NCBI GenBank assembly: GCA_019054805.1
Contig: JAHQIY010000006.1
Location: forward strand, 2,046,001 to 2,110,000
From: Brachionus manjavacas
Taxonomy: Eukaryota > Rotifera > Eurotatoria > Ploima > Brachionidae
Reading direction: 5' to 3'
Length of the DNA stretch: 64,000 nt
The position numbers and the translations under genes were made by a program. Shown here piece after piece: positions 33,838 through 45,496 of the stretch. The notes under the pieces were generated by a model that did not search any database, was not told the origin of the DNA, and saw only the letters and a list, made by a program, of their open reading frames with translations. Numbering within the stretch: position 1 is the first letter of the stretch; each line of letters begins with the position of its first letter.

Positions 33838-36800
33838 TTATCTAAAAGATCTCGGAGTATTTGTAAGCGAATTAATATCGGAAGTCATATTTAGTATGTA
33901 ATTATTGACTTTATTTTTTGAAGCTAAGGCGTATTTGTTTACATTTCCAGTGTTGTAGTTTATATCCCAGCAACTGGTATTCATATCTGTCCATAGTTTT
34001 GTCGCTTTGTCAATATTTTCAACCGAGTTGAAATTTTTTTTCTTACTCACTAATAAAACAGGAGGAGAATTCGACTTAACAGGCGGTAGATGTGCGGCAG
34101 AATTTTTGGACGATGGAGCCAAGTCAAAAATATCAGAAGACAATGCATTCAGTTGAAGTTCTCTTCTCAGCTTATTTTTTTCTTTTATCAGGGCTTCCAG
34201 TCTGTCATTCAAATTTTCAGTCTCATCATTTAGAAGTTTTATTTTACAATTGAGTTGGGCGTTTTGGCGGCGCAAGTCGCGTATCCTTGAGTCCCGGTCA
34301 GCAAGAGATGTCACCAAATTGTTTCTCTCTTCTACTAAAAGTTGGTAAGACGAGTTTTCTGGGTCATTTGTATTTTTAATTTGAGAATTTGTCAAAAGAT
34401 CTTTGTATTTAGTCCTTTCTTTTTGGAAATAATCCCACAATCGTTCGATTTTATTTTTTTGTTTGGTCTTTCTGAGTTCATATTTTTGCATTAATAGTTC
34501 AAATTTTTGGCTATATTCGGAACATTTGACTTCCGAATGTTCCAATTTTTTTCTCATTTCATTTAATTGGTCCTGTAAAGCTGAATTTTTTTCCAGTTCT
34601 GTATGACTTTTGTCTGCAATTAGATCCAATCTGGATTTAACTCCACTCAATTGATTTCGATAGTCGACATTTTCATGTTTTAGCTCGGCATTTTCGTCCT
34701 GGAGCAGAGTTAATTTTTGCTTTAATTTTTTGGCCTCTTCTCTCAGCTGGTCTTGTTTTGATTCCAATTTATCGCGGCGGGTTTTTTCGCTGTCCAGCTC
34801 GTTTTTAAGATTCTTTATTTCATCTAATTTTTGACTATAGTCAGATTTAAAATGAGTAAGTTCGTTTATTACTCCATTGGACTTGATCAACTCATGCTTT
34901 GTTTCGTTAAGAGTGTTCTTTAAATCGCTTATTTCGATTTCCTGTCTGCTGTTTGTTTCCAAAACTTTTGATAGAGTTTCACGTTCGTCATCTAATTCTT
35001 TGATTAATTGCTCAAATTTAGGCTGCAAAGTTTCAAGCTGAAAATTTTAAAATTATTAATTTCACTCTAAAAAAAGTCGCAGAGATTTTCAAAAAAAATG
35101 TCGAAATTAACAATTCTTGAAATTTTAATTTTAAATTTTTTTATTATCTAATGAAAATTAGTGAAGTGATTCTTTGTTTGAGGAATTTAAAGGTATTTTA
35201 AAAGTATTAATTTCTAATCAAGACAAGAATTTATTTTCATCAGCTAATTATATTTTTCAGTATTTTTTTTTGTGAATAATTTCTTTTTTGCAATAGCTTT
35301 TTCTTCTTTATCAAAAAAAAGAATTTATTATATAAAAGCTCTTTTCGTATTTAAAAAATATTAATCGAAAAAAATTTATTTTTCAATAAAAAATATCTCT
35401 TTCAAAACAAAAACTCTCGCCTTAGTTAAAAATCTAATATTCCAATATTTAGTTGATTTAAAAATTTTTTTCATTTAAAAAAATAAAAAGATGCCGTGTA
35501 TTTTAGAATTTAGAAGTCATTTAAGATATTTAAATTTTTTTACCTTGAAACAATTTACACTAGAAATGTCTTTTGTTTAAAAGAATTTTTACACATTTAA
35601 ATTATTTACAATGGCGATTAGTTACAAGGATTTTACCAAATTTTACATTAATTAAGGGTAATTTAATAATAATTCATGTAATTAAGTCTCAAGTCAAGTC
35701 TAAGTCCGGACTTGAACTTTTTTTTTAACGTCTTGGAGTTAATTTTGGGACATTTAACCAACTCTGAAAAATTTCTTGAAAAATTTAATGAAAATAAAGT
35801 TAAAATTTCTTTGTAAAATTTTGAAACTTTTCGTAAAAAAAATTTTTTAAACTGTAAAATCAAAAGTAAAAAATGAAGAAACTGTTTAAATTAAGCCAAA
35901 TTTTTTTAATTAAAAACAAACAAAGAAAAAAAAATTAAAAAAAAATTCTAAAGGTAATTCGAATTGTAATTGAAAATGATAACGAATGGTGTAATCATTT
36001 TTTAAATGATTTGTTTATTAAAAGCTTAATTATAAATTCAATAAAAATAATTCATTTATAAGATAAAATTAGACTTCTAATAATTTAAAATAATCTTCCG
36101 CTGTTTTTGTTATTTTTTGTGTTTGTTTTTTAATAAAAAAAATTAAACTATTTTAACCACTTTTACATTTTTTACCTAAATTTTATAAGTTTAAAATAAT
36201 TTATTTTTACGATTAGTTACAAAATTTAACAAAGAAGAAAAAAATTTTCATTTAATATTTCAAAAATATTGAGATTTTTTTTCAAACTCATTTTCCTAAA
36301 TTGGCAAATTTAAACGAGAATTCATATTAACAACAAATTCGAGAAATTAACAGTAATTTGTTTGAATCTCAAAAAGAAAACTTAATATATACAGATAGTA
36401 AAGACGAAATGAGTTGAACAAAAAGAAATTGAGAAAAAATAGCAAAAAAATAAACTGATAAAAAAATTAAGAGAAACAGAATTTTTTTAGCAAAATCGAA
36501 AAAAAATAATAAATTATTCAACTTTCTATTTTAAAGGCCTTTTTTTAAATAAAATGTTTTTATGGAATTTAAATTAAAAAAGATAAATGAATCTTCGTAA
36601 TTAAAAAATCTACCATAAGGCAGCAGTAGAACCACATCCCAAGTTTAATGGTGCAGCAGTGTTCCAGTGTCCCCAGTTGAGTGGAGCATCAGTTAATGGA
36701 AGAGTGTTCAAATGATTGTAAGCTAGTGGAGCAGCAGTCAACGGAAGAGTGTTCAAATGATTGTAAGCTAGTGGAGCAGCACTCAAAGGAAGAGTATTCC

Positions 36801-39800
36801 AATTGTTGTAAGCGAGTGGAGCAGCACTCAAAGGCAAAGTATTCCAATGGTTCCAAGTAAGTGGAGCAGCAGCTAATGGAGCAGTCAGTGATAATCCGCA
36901 AGTCATTTTTTAGTTTATTTAAGTTTCTTTAAAATAATATTTGAATTCTAAATGAATGTTTGATGATTTTTTTTTTGAAAATTCTCAGTATTTATATGCT
37001 TTAATGTTCAATAAAAAAATAATTAATTAAAATTGATTTCAATAGGCCTTATTCTATTGAATAAAAAATGATAAGATCCAATAATTTCCAAATATTGGTT
37101 GTTTAAAATCAAGTTTTAGGCAATATTTGATTGTTTTAGAAAGAAATAAGTCAAATTAAATTAGTGACATAAAATGATGCATCATCTAAACAAAACAATA
37201 TTAAAGCATTTAAATACTGAGAATTTTCAAAAAAAAAATCATCAAACATTCATTTAGAATTCAACTTTTATTTTAAAGAAACTTAAATAAACTTAAAAAT
37301 GACTTGCGGATTATCACTGACTGCTCCATTAGCTGCTGCTCCACTTGCCTGGAACCATTGGAATACTTTGCCTTTGAGTGCTGCTCCACTCGCTTACAAC
37401 AATTGGAATACTCTTTCATTGACTGCTGCTCCACTAGCTTACAATCATTTGAACACTCTTCCGTTGACTGCTGCTCCACTAGCTTACAATCATTTGAACA
37501 CTCTTCCATTAACTGATGCTCCACTCAACTGGGGACATTGGAACACTGCTGCACCATTAAACTTGGGATGTGGTTCTACTGCTGCCTTATGGTAGATTTT
37601 TTAATTACGAAGATTCATTTATCTTTTTTAATTTAAATTCCATAAAAACATTTTATTTAAATAAAGGCCTTTAAAATAGAAATTCATAAATCAATTTTCA
37701 AAATTCTTTTTCTTTTTTTATTTTTAAATCAAATAAAATTGTTCATAATAAAATTCTAGCTAGATTTTAAATTTTAAGCATAAATGTCGTACACAATTGA
37801 ATGCTGTTTTATTTCTGAGACTGATTGAAAAAGTTAGAAAACCTTTATATCCAAATTCTTAGGTAGATTCTCAGCCTAAAATTAAAGTGAAGCTCAACAA
37901 ATTCATTCACATTTGGGTTTTGGAAAAAATAATATTTGAATTCTAATTGAATGTTTGATGATCCACATTTGGGTCATGGAACTATCGACTTTTATGATTT
38001 ATTAGTGATTTTTTAAATGACTGACGGTTTCTGTAAGCTTTCAAATTTCTTGAATTTTAAAGGAACAGCGATATTGGTAAGCCATTTTTATTTAAGTTTT
38101 CTATCAAAAATATTAAAAAAAACGTATTTTCTCGATTTAATTAAAATATTAAACCTTCTATTTCAAGAGCCTTAATTTAAATAAAACATGCTGATTAAAA
38201 TTTTTGTAGAATAATTAATTTTCTATGAATTAATTATTAAAGCTTTAATTTTTGGAATTTTTAAAGTTTTGAAACAACAAGATCCTAATTATCACTCTTT
38301 ATGATTAGTTGTATCTATTAAAATAAATTTAAAAATGTTTACCATCTTTTTAAAAGAAAATTTAATAATCAACTAAATACTAAAGTTTAAGAAAAAATTC
38401 ACAATTTAATTTAATTTTTTATATTAGACAAAATTATTACTAAATTAATAATAGACAGTTTTTAGGAATACGTTTATATTTACCTCTTTAGATTTTTGCT
38501 CCAACTTAGAATTATGTTGTTCAATTTTATTGATCTTAATATTCAACTCTCCAATTTTGTTCAAATTCTCAAAAAGAAACAAAATTTTAAAATTTTTTTG
38601 GCTCAAATTTTCGAAAAACTTACTTTTTCATTTATACTTTCCAGGCTTTTCATCCTATCATAAATCTGGCTCTTCTCCATTTTTTCCTGGTTCAACTTCA
38701 AATTCAGCTCATTTTTCTCGTTCTCCAATTTCATAGCTAAATCGTTTTTCTCACAAAACATCTTATTCTGCTCTATATTGGTCTGATTAATCATTTCCAA
38801 TTCAAAACTAGCCTTGTTATACTTTTCCTGTAAACTTAGATAATCTTGCATCATTTTGGAATTTTGCTGTTCATTTTGGTTGACTATGAACTTAATCTCT
38901 TTATTCAAGCTCTCAATTTCGAGCTTGAAATTAAATTCTTCTTTTCGATGGCCACTTATTTTTCCATTTAAATTCTTTATTTCCGCATCAAGACTTTCTA
39001 TACGGGCTTCAAAAGAGTTTCGTTCTTTTTCAGAATTTTCTTTCAAACTGCTATTTGAATTCTCCAGACCTTTAATAGCAGACTCTTGCTGACTTATTTT
39101 GCTATTTAATTCGTGAATGGCTTTATTTTTGCTGTTTAAATTTTCATTTAAATCATCAATTTGATTTTTTAGTTTTTTTTTCTCAGTCTCGAGCTCCAAT
39201 ATGCTTCCATTTTGTTGCTTTACCAAATTCAAAGAGTCTTTGTAGGCTATGTCTATATTACTCAATTGGGACCATAAGTTGTCATTGCGCTGTAGTAATT
39301 CCTTAAGACGTTCTTCACCAAGTTCAATGCTTTTTTGATGCTCCTCTTTCTCACGGTCTAAATCGTTCTCTAAATTGATAATTTTTTTCTGCAAAAGTAA
39401 AATGTCATCTTTGGTGGTTTCGTTTTGTTCATATTTTTTGATAAACTCTTTCATTTCGTCATCTTTTAAGGCAATCTGTGATTTCAGCTCGTTGTACTGG
39501 CTTATCTTGTCATTCAGCTTGGTTTGAGTTTTTTCCAAATCAAGCAAAAGCTTTTCGTTTTCACCACGTATCCATTCAAGCTCTAGCTTTGGCGTTTTCA
39601 AATTTTTCTCCTCGTTTTTGACTTGAGGAAGTGTGGCAGTCTGGATCCTGGGCGAACTCAGCTTATCGCTGAGCAGTTTTTCATGTTGTTTTAGACAAGT
39701 GCTCAATTTGTCATATTCTTTTTTTAAGTGTTCATAGTTCAGCTTGTACTGGACCAATTCATCAAGTTCGTTGTTTAAGTTTTCTATTTCTGCCTGAAAT

Positions 39801-42800
39801 GTTTTGCTCTCATCTTTGAGTTGTTTTGTTTCGGATTCAAAAATGCCAATTTCATCGTAAAGTTTTTCTACTTCGGATTTTAAATTTTGGTTTTCTTGTG
39901 TGAGCTTTGTGTTTTCCAGTTTTAAAAAGTCGTCACTACTTGATGTGGGACTTGATTCTTCTTCCTGAATTTTTTTGGTCAAATCACCGACTTGTTTTCT
40001 TAAATTTTCTATTTCAGTTTGCTGTGAATTGAACTCTTCGAGTTCTTGAGAAAATGGCACTGTGTTCTTCAACGCAGATAGTTCTTCTTGAAGACGATGC
40101 CGGTCGGCTAGAATTACGGCAATTTTTTCGTGTGTTGGTGCACCAACTATCTTTCCAAAGCCTTCAAGTATCAAAATTTCAATGGTCGCTTCGGAAAGGT
40201 CTTCGGATGTATCCGAACTAGATATGTCATGTGCAGATGCTTGATTTTTCAGACAAACTTCCAATTCATACTGGGTATTTTCAAGTTCAGATTCTAAATT
40301 TTTAATTTTTGATTTGAGTTGAGTATTCAAGATTTCACGTTCTTCAATTAGTTGCTTCACTTTTAAAATTTCGTCTTGAAACTTAAAAATGAAAATAAAT
40401 TTTTTTTAAGCTAAAAAACGAGTTTTAAAATTTAATATTCTTATTTTAAATATTTTATTGATGAAATTTTAAAAACGAGTAATTTTTAAAAAATAGATAA
40501 AAAGAAAAATTTAATCAAAAATTTATCCAAAGACAAAATATGATATTTAAAATTATTTTCAGCAATGTTTTTATTAAAATATTCTTAATAAATTTTTTTG
40601 TAGATTTTTTTTTCTGGCACAAAAATTCAAGCAATTTTACTACACTTTCAAATGTTAATTTTACTCATAAAAAAAAATTAATCTAAATATAATAATTTCA
40701 CAAAACCTTTATTAACTAAGTATCTTTGTTATCGAAAATCAGAAAATGCTATTAAGATATTAAATATATTAAAGTTATTTTGAAAAAATGTCAATTTTGA
40801 ACATAAATAAAAAAATTTAAAAACCAACAATCACAACTTGAAAGCGTTATCTTGAATATGTCGTAGCGTCATTGACCTTATCTAAAGGTAAAAATATTGG
40901 GTCTATTGCAATATGTGACCAGTTGGTCACATATTTGGTGAAGTGTCAATCCTACTTAGTTATGTAATTAGGACTGTTCACCTATTACGCGACCAGTAAA
41001 TAAATGACCATTAAGAATAAAAAAAACATGGTCGCATAAAATATTTTTTGGTTAACTAACTAATTTTTATTGAATTATTTTAAACAATTCTAAAATATAC
41101 AATTTTAAACAAATTTTAAATGAAAAGTAAAATTTTAAATTTATCGTGAAAAAAGTTGACTAAATTTTGCTTTTTTAATTTTCATTAACAAAAATATAAA
41201 TCTGCGTTTAAATTTAAAACAATTAGTCAAATTTTAAAACACTATTTTTTTTTTGTTCTGATCACATAACTAAGCAGGACCAACTTGTCACATATTGCAA
41301 TAGACCCAAAATATTTAAAGCTAGAATAGGTGCAAAGAAGTGAAAGCAAGTTTGATATAATTCCAAAAAACTTGCTATTAAAATTTCGACTAAATGGAAA
41401 AAATAGACTGCCGAATGAAATATTCATGTACAAAAATTTAATTAATGTTGAGAAAACGCTTGAAAATTCAAAAAATTATTAACACAGCAATTTAAAACTT
41501 TTACTTTAAAACCATTTTTTAATCAACTAATTATATTTGTTTAATTTATCTTAAAATTTACTGAGCGTCTTCCTAAATAATCAAATGATAAATTTTAATA
41601 AAGATTTTTTAAATCAATTTCTACGGTTTATAAAATAAAATGTGGTCGAATTTACACAATTTTTCCTTAGTTACTTTATTTTAACTTAAATAAATAATTT
41701 TTAATTTAAACCTTCAGGTTCAGTCAGATTCAATCTTTTATTTTGATTTTTTCACAGCTTTAGCTCAAAGTTCAGGTTCAACAAATGCAAACAAATTAGA
41801 TTTAGAACTGACTTTACTTTGTTTTTTTTTTTAAATGCTATAGTCATAAAAATGTCAGATGGAATATTCTTAATTTGTTAATTAAGAAACTGAAGGTTTC
41901 TTGAATAGGAGGGAAAATTAAAAACTTCAAGAACTGACTCGTCAAATAATTTTTTAAAAGCTGGTCTCATCAACCAAAAAATAAAGAATGACATTTAGAA
42001 AACACTGAAAAACTAATTCCAAGCATCATAAATGTTATCTTTTCATTAGTATCATGAAATATCTTAAATCCTCATTGCACTCTTAAGGAAGCTAGTTAAT
42101 CTATTCAAAGATATTTTGATCTATTTCTAAATGAATAGTCAACTTTTAAAACAGACTCAAGAACATCAATTGTTCACAATCTTTTCAAGGAATTTAAAAA
42201 AGTTTTAAAAATTTTAGTTTCAAACCTTTCAAATTTTGACAATGAATTTTATTATTTAATTAAAAAAAGGTCAGCAGTGAAGCAAAAGATGTAAAATAAT
42301 TTTATTCTTTAAACTAACTAATGGATAGAAATTGAACTATCTAAAAAATTTATGGTGATTACTAATTAACTCGACCATAACTTTTGAGAAACTAAATTAA
42401 AATTTGAAAAAATTAAAAAACTAATTTAAAATTTTTCTCAAAAGAATTTCTTTTAAATTAAGATCATGCTTTTTAATATTGTTTTTGTACAATTAAAAAA
42501 AATTGTTTTAATTAGTCCATCGTTTTTTATAGTTAAAAATTTAAGCCATGTGAAATTTTAAATTAAAACAATGTTTAAGCTATTTCAATGCAATTTGATA
42601 TTTCTTTGACTACCAAAAAATGGTTTTTTTATTGATATTTTTTTAAATAATCTAAAAATTCAAAATTCAAAAAAAGAAATCAATTTAATTGAGTTCAATT
42701 AAGAGTACAATTTTTGTATCATGACTGAATAGAATTTATTTTTGCTAAAGAATATTAATTTAAAACTAGGTTTAATTTACTTACTATTTGAACTTAATTA

Positions 42801-43216
42801 AAAAAAGGTCTAAAGGGAAAATTAGACTGAGCAAATTAAAAAATATAATTAGCTGATTCTCCAAAAGTGTTCTTAAAAATGATCTTAAAATTTAAACTTA
42901 AATCTATTGACCCCTGATTTACGGAAAAATGATTAGTTAGTGTTGGAAGATCAGAAATAAAAAATTTAAAATTTTTTTAATTTAGATTTTAACTATCAAA
43001 AAATTGACAAAAAATAAAACTTACTTGAGATATCTCTTCTTTGCGTTCTTGATCAAATCTCTTTATATCTTCAATTTTGGTGAAATACTTTCCTTCCAAA
43101 TCGGCAAACAAATTAAAGAAACAAGTTAACTTGGCATGTTCAGAGTCGTTCAGCAATTCCGGATCCAAATTAAGGCGTTCTTGTTCTTGTTCGAGAAAAC
43201 TTTCTATCAAATCCAT
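33838..43216 (-). CDS. long coiled-coil protein, about 1077 aa, four exons
   Basis: Minus-strand exons 43216..43025, 40381..38624, 38567..38484 and 35037..33838; all three introns are phase 0 with GTAAGT/GTAAAT donors and AG acceptors. ATG at 43216 is chosen over an in-frame TTG upstream. Residues 1-64 form a short non-repetitive helical head (MDLIESFLEQEQERLNLDPE). Residues about 65-980 are almost continuous heptad-type coiled coil rich in Glu, Lys, Leu, Asn and Gln, with one break at about 115-160 (Ser-rich DTSEDLSEATIEILILEGFG). The last 100 residues are non-coiled. I do not recognise an ortholog: a golgin-, centrosome- or cytoskeleton-associated scaffold is the usual role for such proteins. 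AATAAA lies at 33815..33810. Intron 3 (3446 nt) hosts repeat-protein genes H and I; intron 1 (2643 nt) hosts a MITE. Confidence 0.85.
35686..35725. repeat. AAGTCCGGACTT repeat tract
   Basis: AAGTCTCAAGTCAAGTCTAA followed by GTCCGGACTTGAAC. The same palindromic AAGTCCGGACTT or AAAGTCCGTACTTT core with poly-A/T flanks appears near 7655, 14645, 17120 and 17460, marking a dispersed short repeat. Confidence 0.45.
36610..36906 (-). CDS. 15-residue tandem-repeat protein, 98 aa (copy H, intronic)
   Basis: Four units: WNHW, YNNW, YNHL, YNHL; ends A-A-L-W. Same strand as the host coiled-coil gene and nested in its third intron. TATTTATA at 36989..36996, leader conserved. The 3' flank is the B/F-like type (AATTACGAAGATTCATTTAT on the coding strand), unlike the other minus-strand copies. 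Intact. Confidence 0.8.
   Translation of the reverse strand: MTCGLSLTAPLAAAPLTWNHWNTLPLSAAPLAYNNWNTLPLSAAPLAYNHLNTLPLTAAPLAYNHLNTLPLTDAPLNWGHWNTAAPLNLGCGSTAALW
36907..37298. promoter_or_regulatory. bidirectional promoter of repeat-protein pair H/I
   Basis: 392 bp with the same central blocks. The minus TATA is intact (36989..36996); the plus-side box has drifted to TTTAAATA (37209..37216), so copy I may be weaker. Both leaders are conserved. Confidence 0.6.
37299..37595 (+). CDS. 15-residue tandem-repeat protein, 98 aa (copy I, intronic antisense)
   Basis: Four units, ends A-A-L-W; nearly identical to copy H but antisense to the host intron. The second and third units carry T-L-S-L-T-A and YNHL. 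AATAAAGGCC follows about 70 bp downstream. Intact. Confidence 0.8.
   Translation: MTCGLSLTAPLAAAPLAWNHWNTLPLSAAPLAYNNWNTLSLTAAPLAYNHLNTLPLTAAPLAYNHLNTLPLTDAPLNWGHWNTAAPLNLGCGSTAALW
37928..37963 (-). repeat. isolated leader fragment of a repeat-protein gene
   Basis: AATAATATTTGAATTCTAAT followed by TGAATGTTTGATGAT matches the antisense of the conserved 5' leader (as at 32231..32265), with no gene attached. A trace of a deleted or truncated copy. Confidence 0.6.
40898..41308. mobile_element. 411-bp MITE in coiled-coil gene intron 1
   Basis: Terminal inverted repeats of about 32 bp begin TGGGTCTATTGCAATATGTG and are mirrored at 41277..41308. They are flanked by a direct 6-bp AAATAT on both sides (40892..40897 and 41309..41314). 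A second inner inverted block (CCTACTTAGTTATGT against ACATAACTAAGCAGG) also pairs. Non-coding. Confidence 0.7.
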
Positions 43217-43225
43217 GTTTGGCAA

Positions 43226-45496
43226 AATTTAATTTCTCGGTCCAAGCCGGTATTTTCGTTTAAATTTTTGTTTAAACTAGCCAACGTTAATGACAAAAAT
43301 TTAAAATTTGAATTTATAAAATACGGCACTTGCAGGACTTCGCATCTAATCTGAAAAAAATTTAAATATTCAAGCAGCGTTAAAATTCCGTATAAGTGAA
43401 ATCGGTTGTTTAGCACCGATCTAATCAAACACATTCAAAGTAGTCCTTTATTTAGCTAAGTAGTCTATTTACGGTAAATATTATATTGAGAACAGGTCTA
43501 GAATTAGATCGAATGAAAATAAAATCTGTTTTTCTCTAAGTAGCCTCGTTTAAACTCACTAAAACAGTTCTTGAAAGCATTCAAAATTGCACGTAGTTAA
43601 GGTGAATTTATTTTTCGAAATTTAATTTATGTTGAATTGGAGGTGAATATTTTAATATCAAAAGGCAATTATTTACAAATGATAAAAACTTGATTTAAAA
43701 TAAAAAATGAGCTGAAGACTCTCTCAAGTCCATTTATTAACCTAATAACTCCAAGCAAAAAGATTTATCTAGTTTATCAAATTCATGTGAGTCTTAACCA
43801 AAATTTGAACTTACTTGTATCAAAATATTTTCCCAGTACGATTTTTTTCAGTTTAAATTTACTAATGCTGAATTCCAAAAAGTTCGAATCTAAATCCCTT
43901 AGCTAATCGAGCACAATTTAACTTAAAATCAAGTCTAAAAATACAAAATTACATTAAAATTTGCATTCTTTTAATAGAACATGGCCCAAATTTTTGCTAG
44001 AATGGTAAAAATTTTTAATTCCTTTCTTTAAAATGAGAAAAAAAATTAGTTTACATTTAAATTTAATTTTTGATTTTTTTCTAAAATTATTTAATTAGCT
44101 CAAACAATAGTTAAATTTAATTATTGCAAAATGATTCTTAATAGACCTGGACTGTAAGTCTTTAAACTAAAGATTGAAGTGTAAAAACTAAAATTTATTA
44201 ATAGAGCATCTAGAGCAAATTTAACTAGTTAAGTTTGATCAAATTTTCTTGTTTCAAAGAAACATTGGATTCATGTTTGTTATCGAATTCATTCGAGTGT
44301 AACACAGGACACTTTGCTTTGTTTTTCTTTGTTCTAAATAAAGAATTCAAATGCGATTTTAAATTAGATTCATAAAGTTTAGTTAAACTTCATTTATTAA
44401 GAAATAAATTTAAATATAACAATCGCATATTGAAGTTAAGTTTCGCATTTGTCCAAAGATGAAATTTCTTATTTCCGATTATTTGGGACCAACCCTTAAT
44501 AAATAGAGACTTTTAAACTTTAATCAATGAATGAATTGCTATTTCCAATAAAAGTTATTTATCTTTTATTTTTGACCTGGTTAATTTTTTTTTATATCTA
44601 AAATTAAATCAATTTTTTTATTTGAATTTAATTCATTTTTAACAGTTGTGATCGACATTAATTTTTATTGCAAAAAAATTGAGGTTAAAAAAAATTTTGA
44701 ATTCCTAAAGCTATACATAAAAAAAGTTTGTATTTTCTTTCGAAAAGCTGAATTCTGTCTTTTAATGAAATTTTGTTTTTTTTGATATCTAAAAAAAAAT
44801 AGATTATATTTTAAAATTGAGTTTAAAAAAAAGCTAAAAAATACTGAATTTAAATTCGAATTTTAAAAATACATATAAAAATTTTATTTTATTAATTAAA
44901 ATTTTGAATTTGATTTTAACTTAAAAATTAAAAAATTTTGGTTCATTATTTGAACTTCGAAATGATTTTGATTATAAAGCTACCGGATTTTATTCAATCC
45001 TAAAGTGAGGTAAATTTTCAATTATCAAGAAATTTCAAATCAAAATTTTCTCAAGTCTCTATTAGATTAGGATTTTAAAAAATTTTCTACCCTGGTCTAT
45101 TTTGTGGGAAAACATCAAAATTGGTAAGCAATTTAACTTTACGTTGAAAGTTTATGTCACAGATGAACAAATTTTATCATGTTAATGAAACATATTATGA
45201 ATTAAAAAAAATCTGTTCGATGCGAAAGTCTTTGTAAAAGCAAAAAATTTCATTATGAAGATATTTGATTGAAAACTTTTTTAAATTTCATCAATATTTA
45301 AATTTGGAATACTTTATATGTGATCAGATTGATGCTTAATTTTATCCTTATATACTCCATTAAAGTCCTTAAGGGTCTAGACGATCTTAAAAATTGGTGT
45401 ATTTTGAATGACCCAAATATTACTAGTATTTCAAATAGAAAATAGTCTTGTTTAGTTTTTTTTTTCAAAATAAATTTAGTGTTTATTGAGATAAAG
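43226..45496. other. intergenic, no gene seen
   Basis: Upstream region of the coiled-coil gene. Uniformly AT-rich with homopolymers; no recognisable coding sequence or element. The promoter of that gene must lie here but I cannot place it. Confidence 0.4.

Larger units (their letters stand above)
36500..37690. repeat. palindrome containing repeat-protein pair H/I
   Basis: The 3' flank of copy H (36500..36609) is the reverse complement of the 3' flank of copy I (37596..37690), and the genes themselves are near-identical. The locus is therefore a 1.1-1.2 kb inverted repeat with a 392-bp centre. It lies in intron 3 of the coiled-coil gene. Confidence 0.75.

Noticed and set aside
8232..37524. 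63-83 aa open frames in other frames of each repeat-protein gene (e.g. 8240..8452 minus, 13861..14073 plus)
   Set aside because: They arise because a 45-bp repeat unit keeps all frames open. The MTCGLSL frame has the conserved ATG, leader and composition, and length variants differ by whole units.
43207..43434. 75-aa minus frame and overlapping 72-aa plus frame upstream of the coiled-coil gene
   Set aside because: Likely leader or intergenic sequence; no start context or recognised homology.
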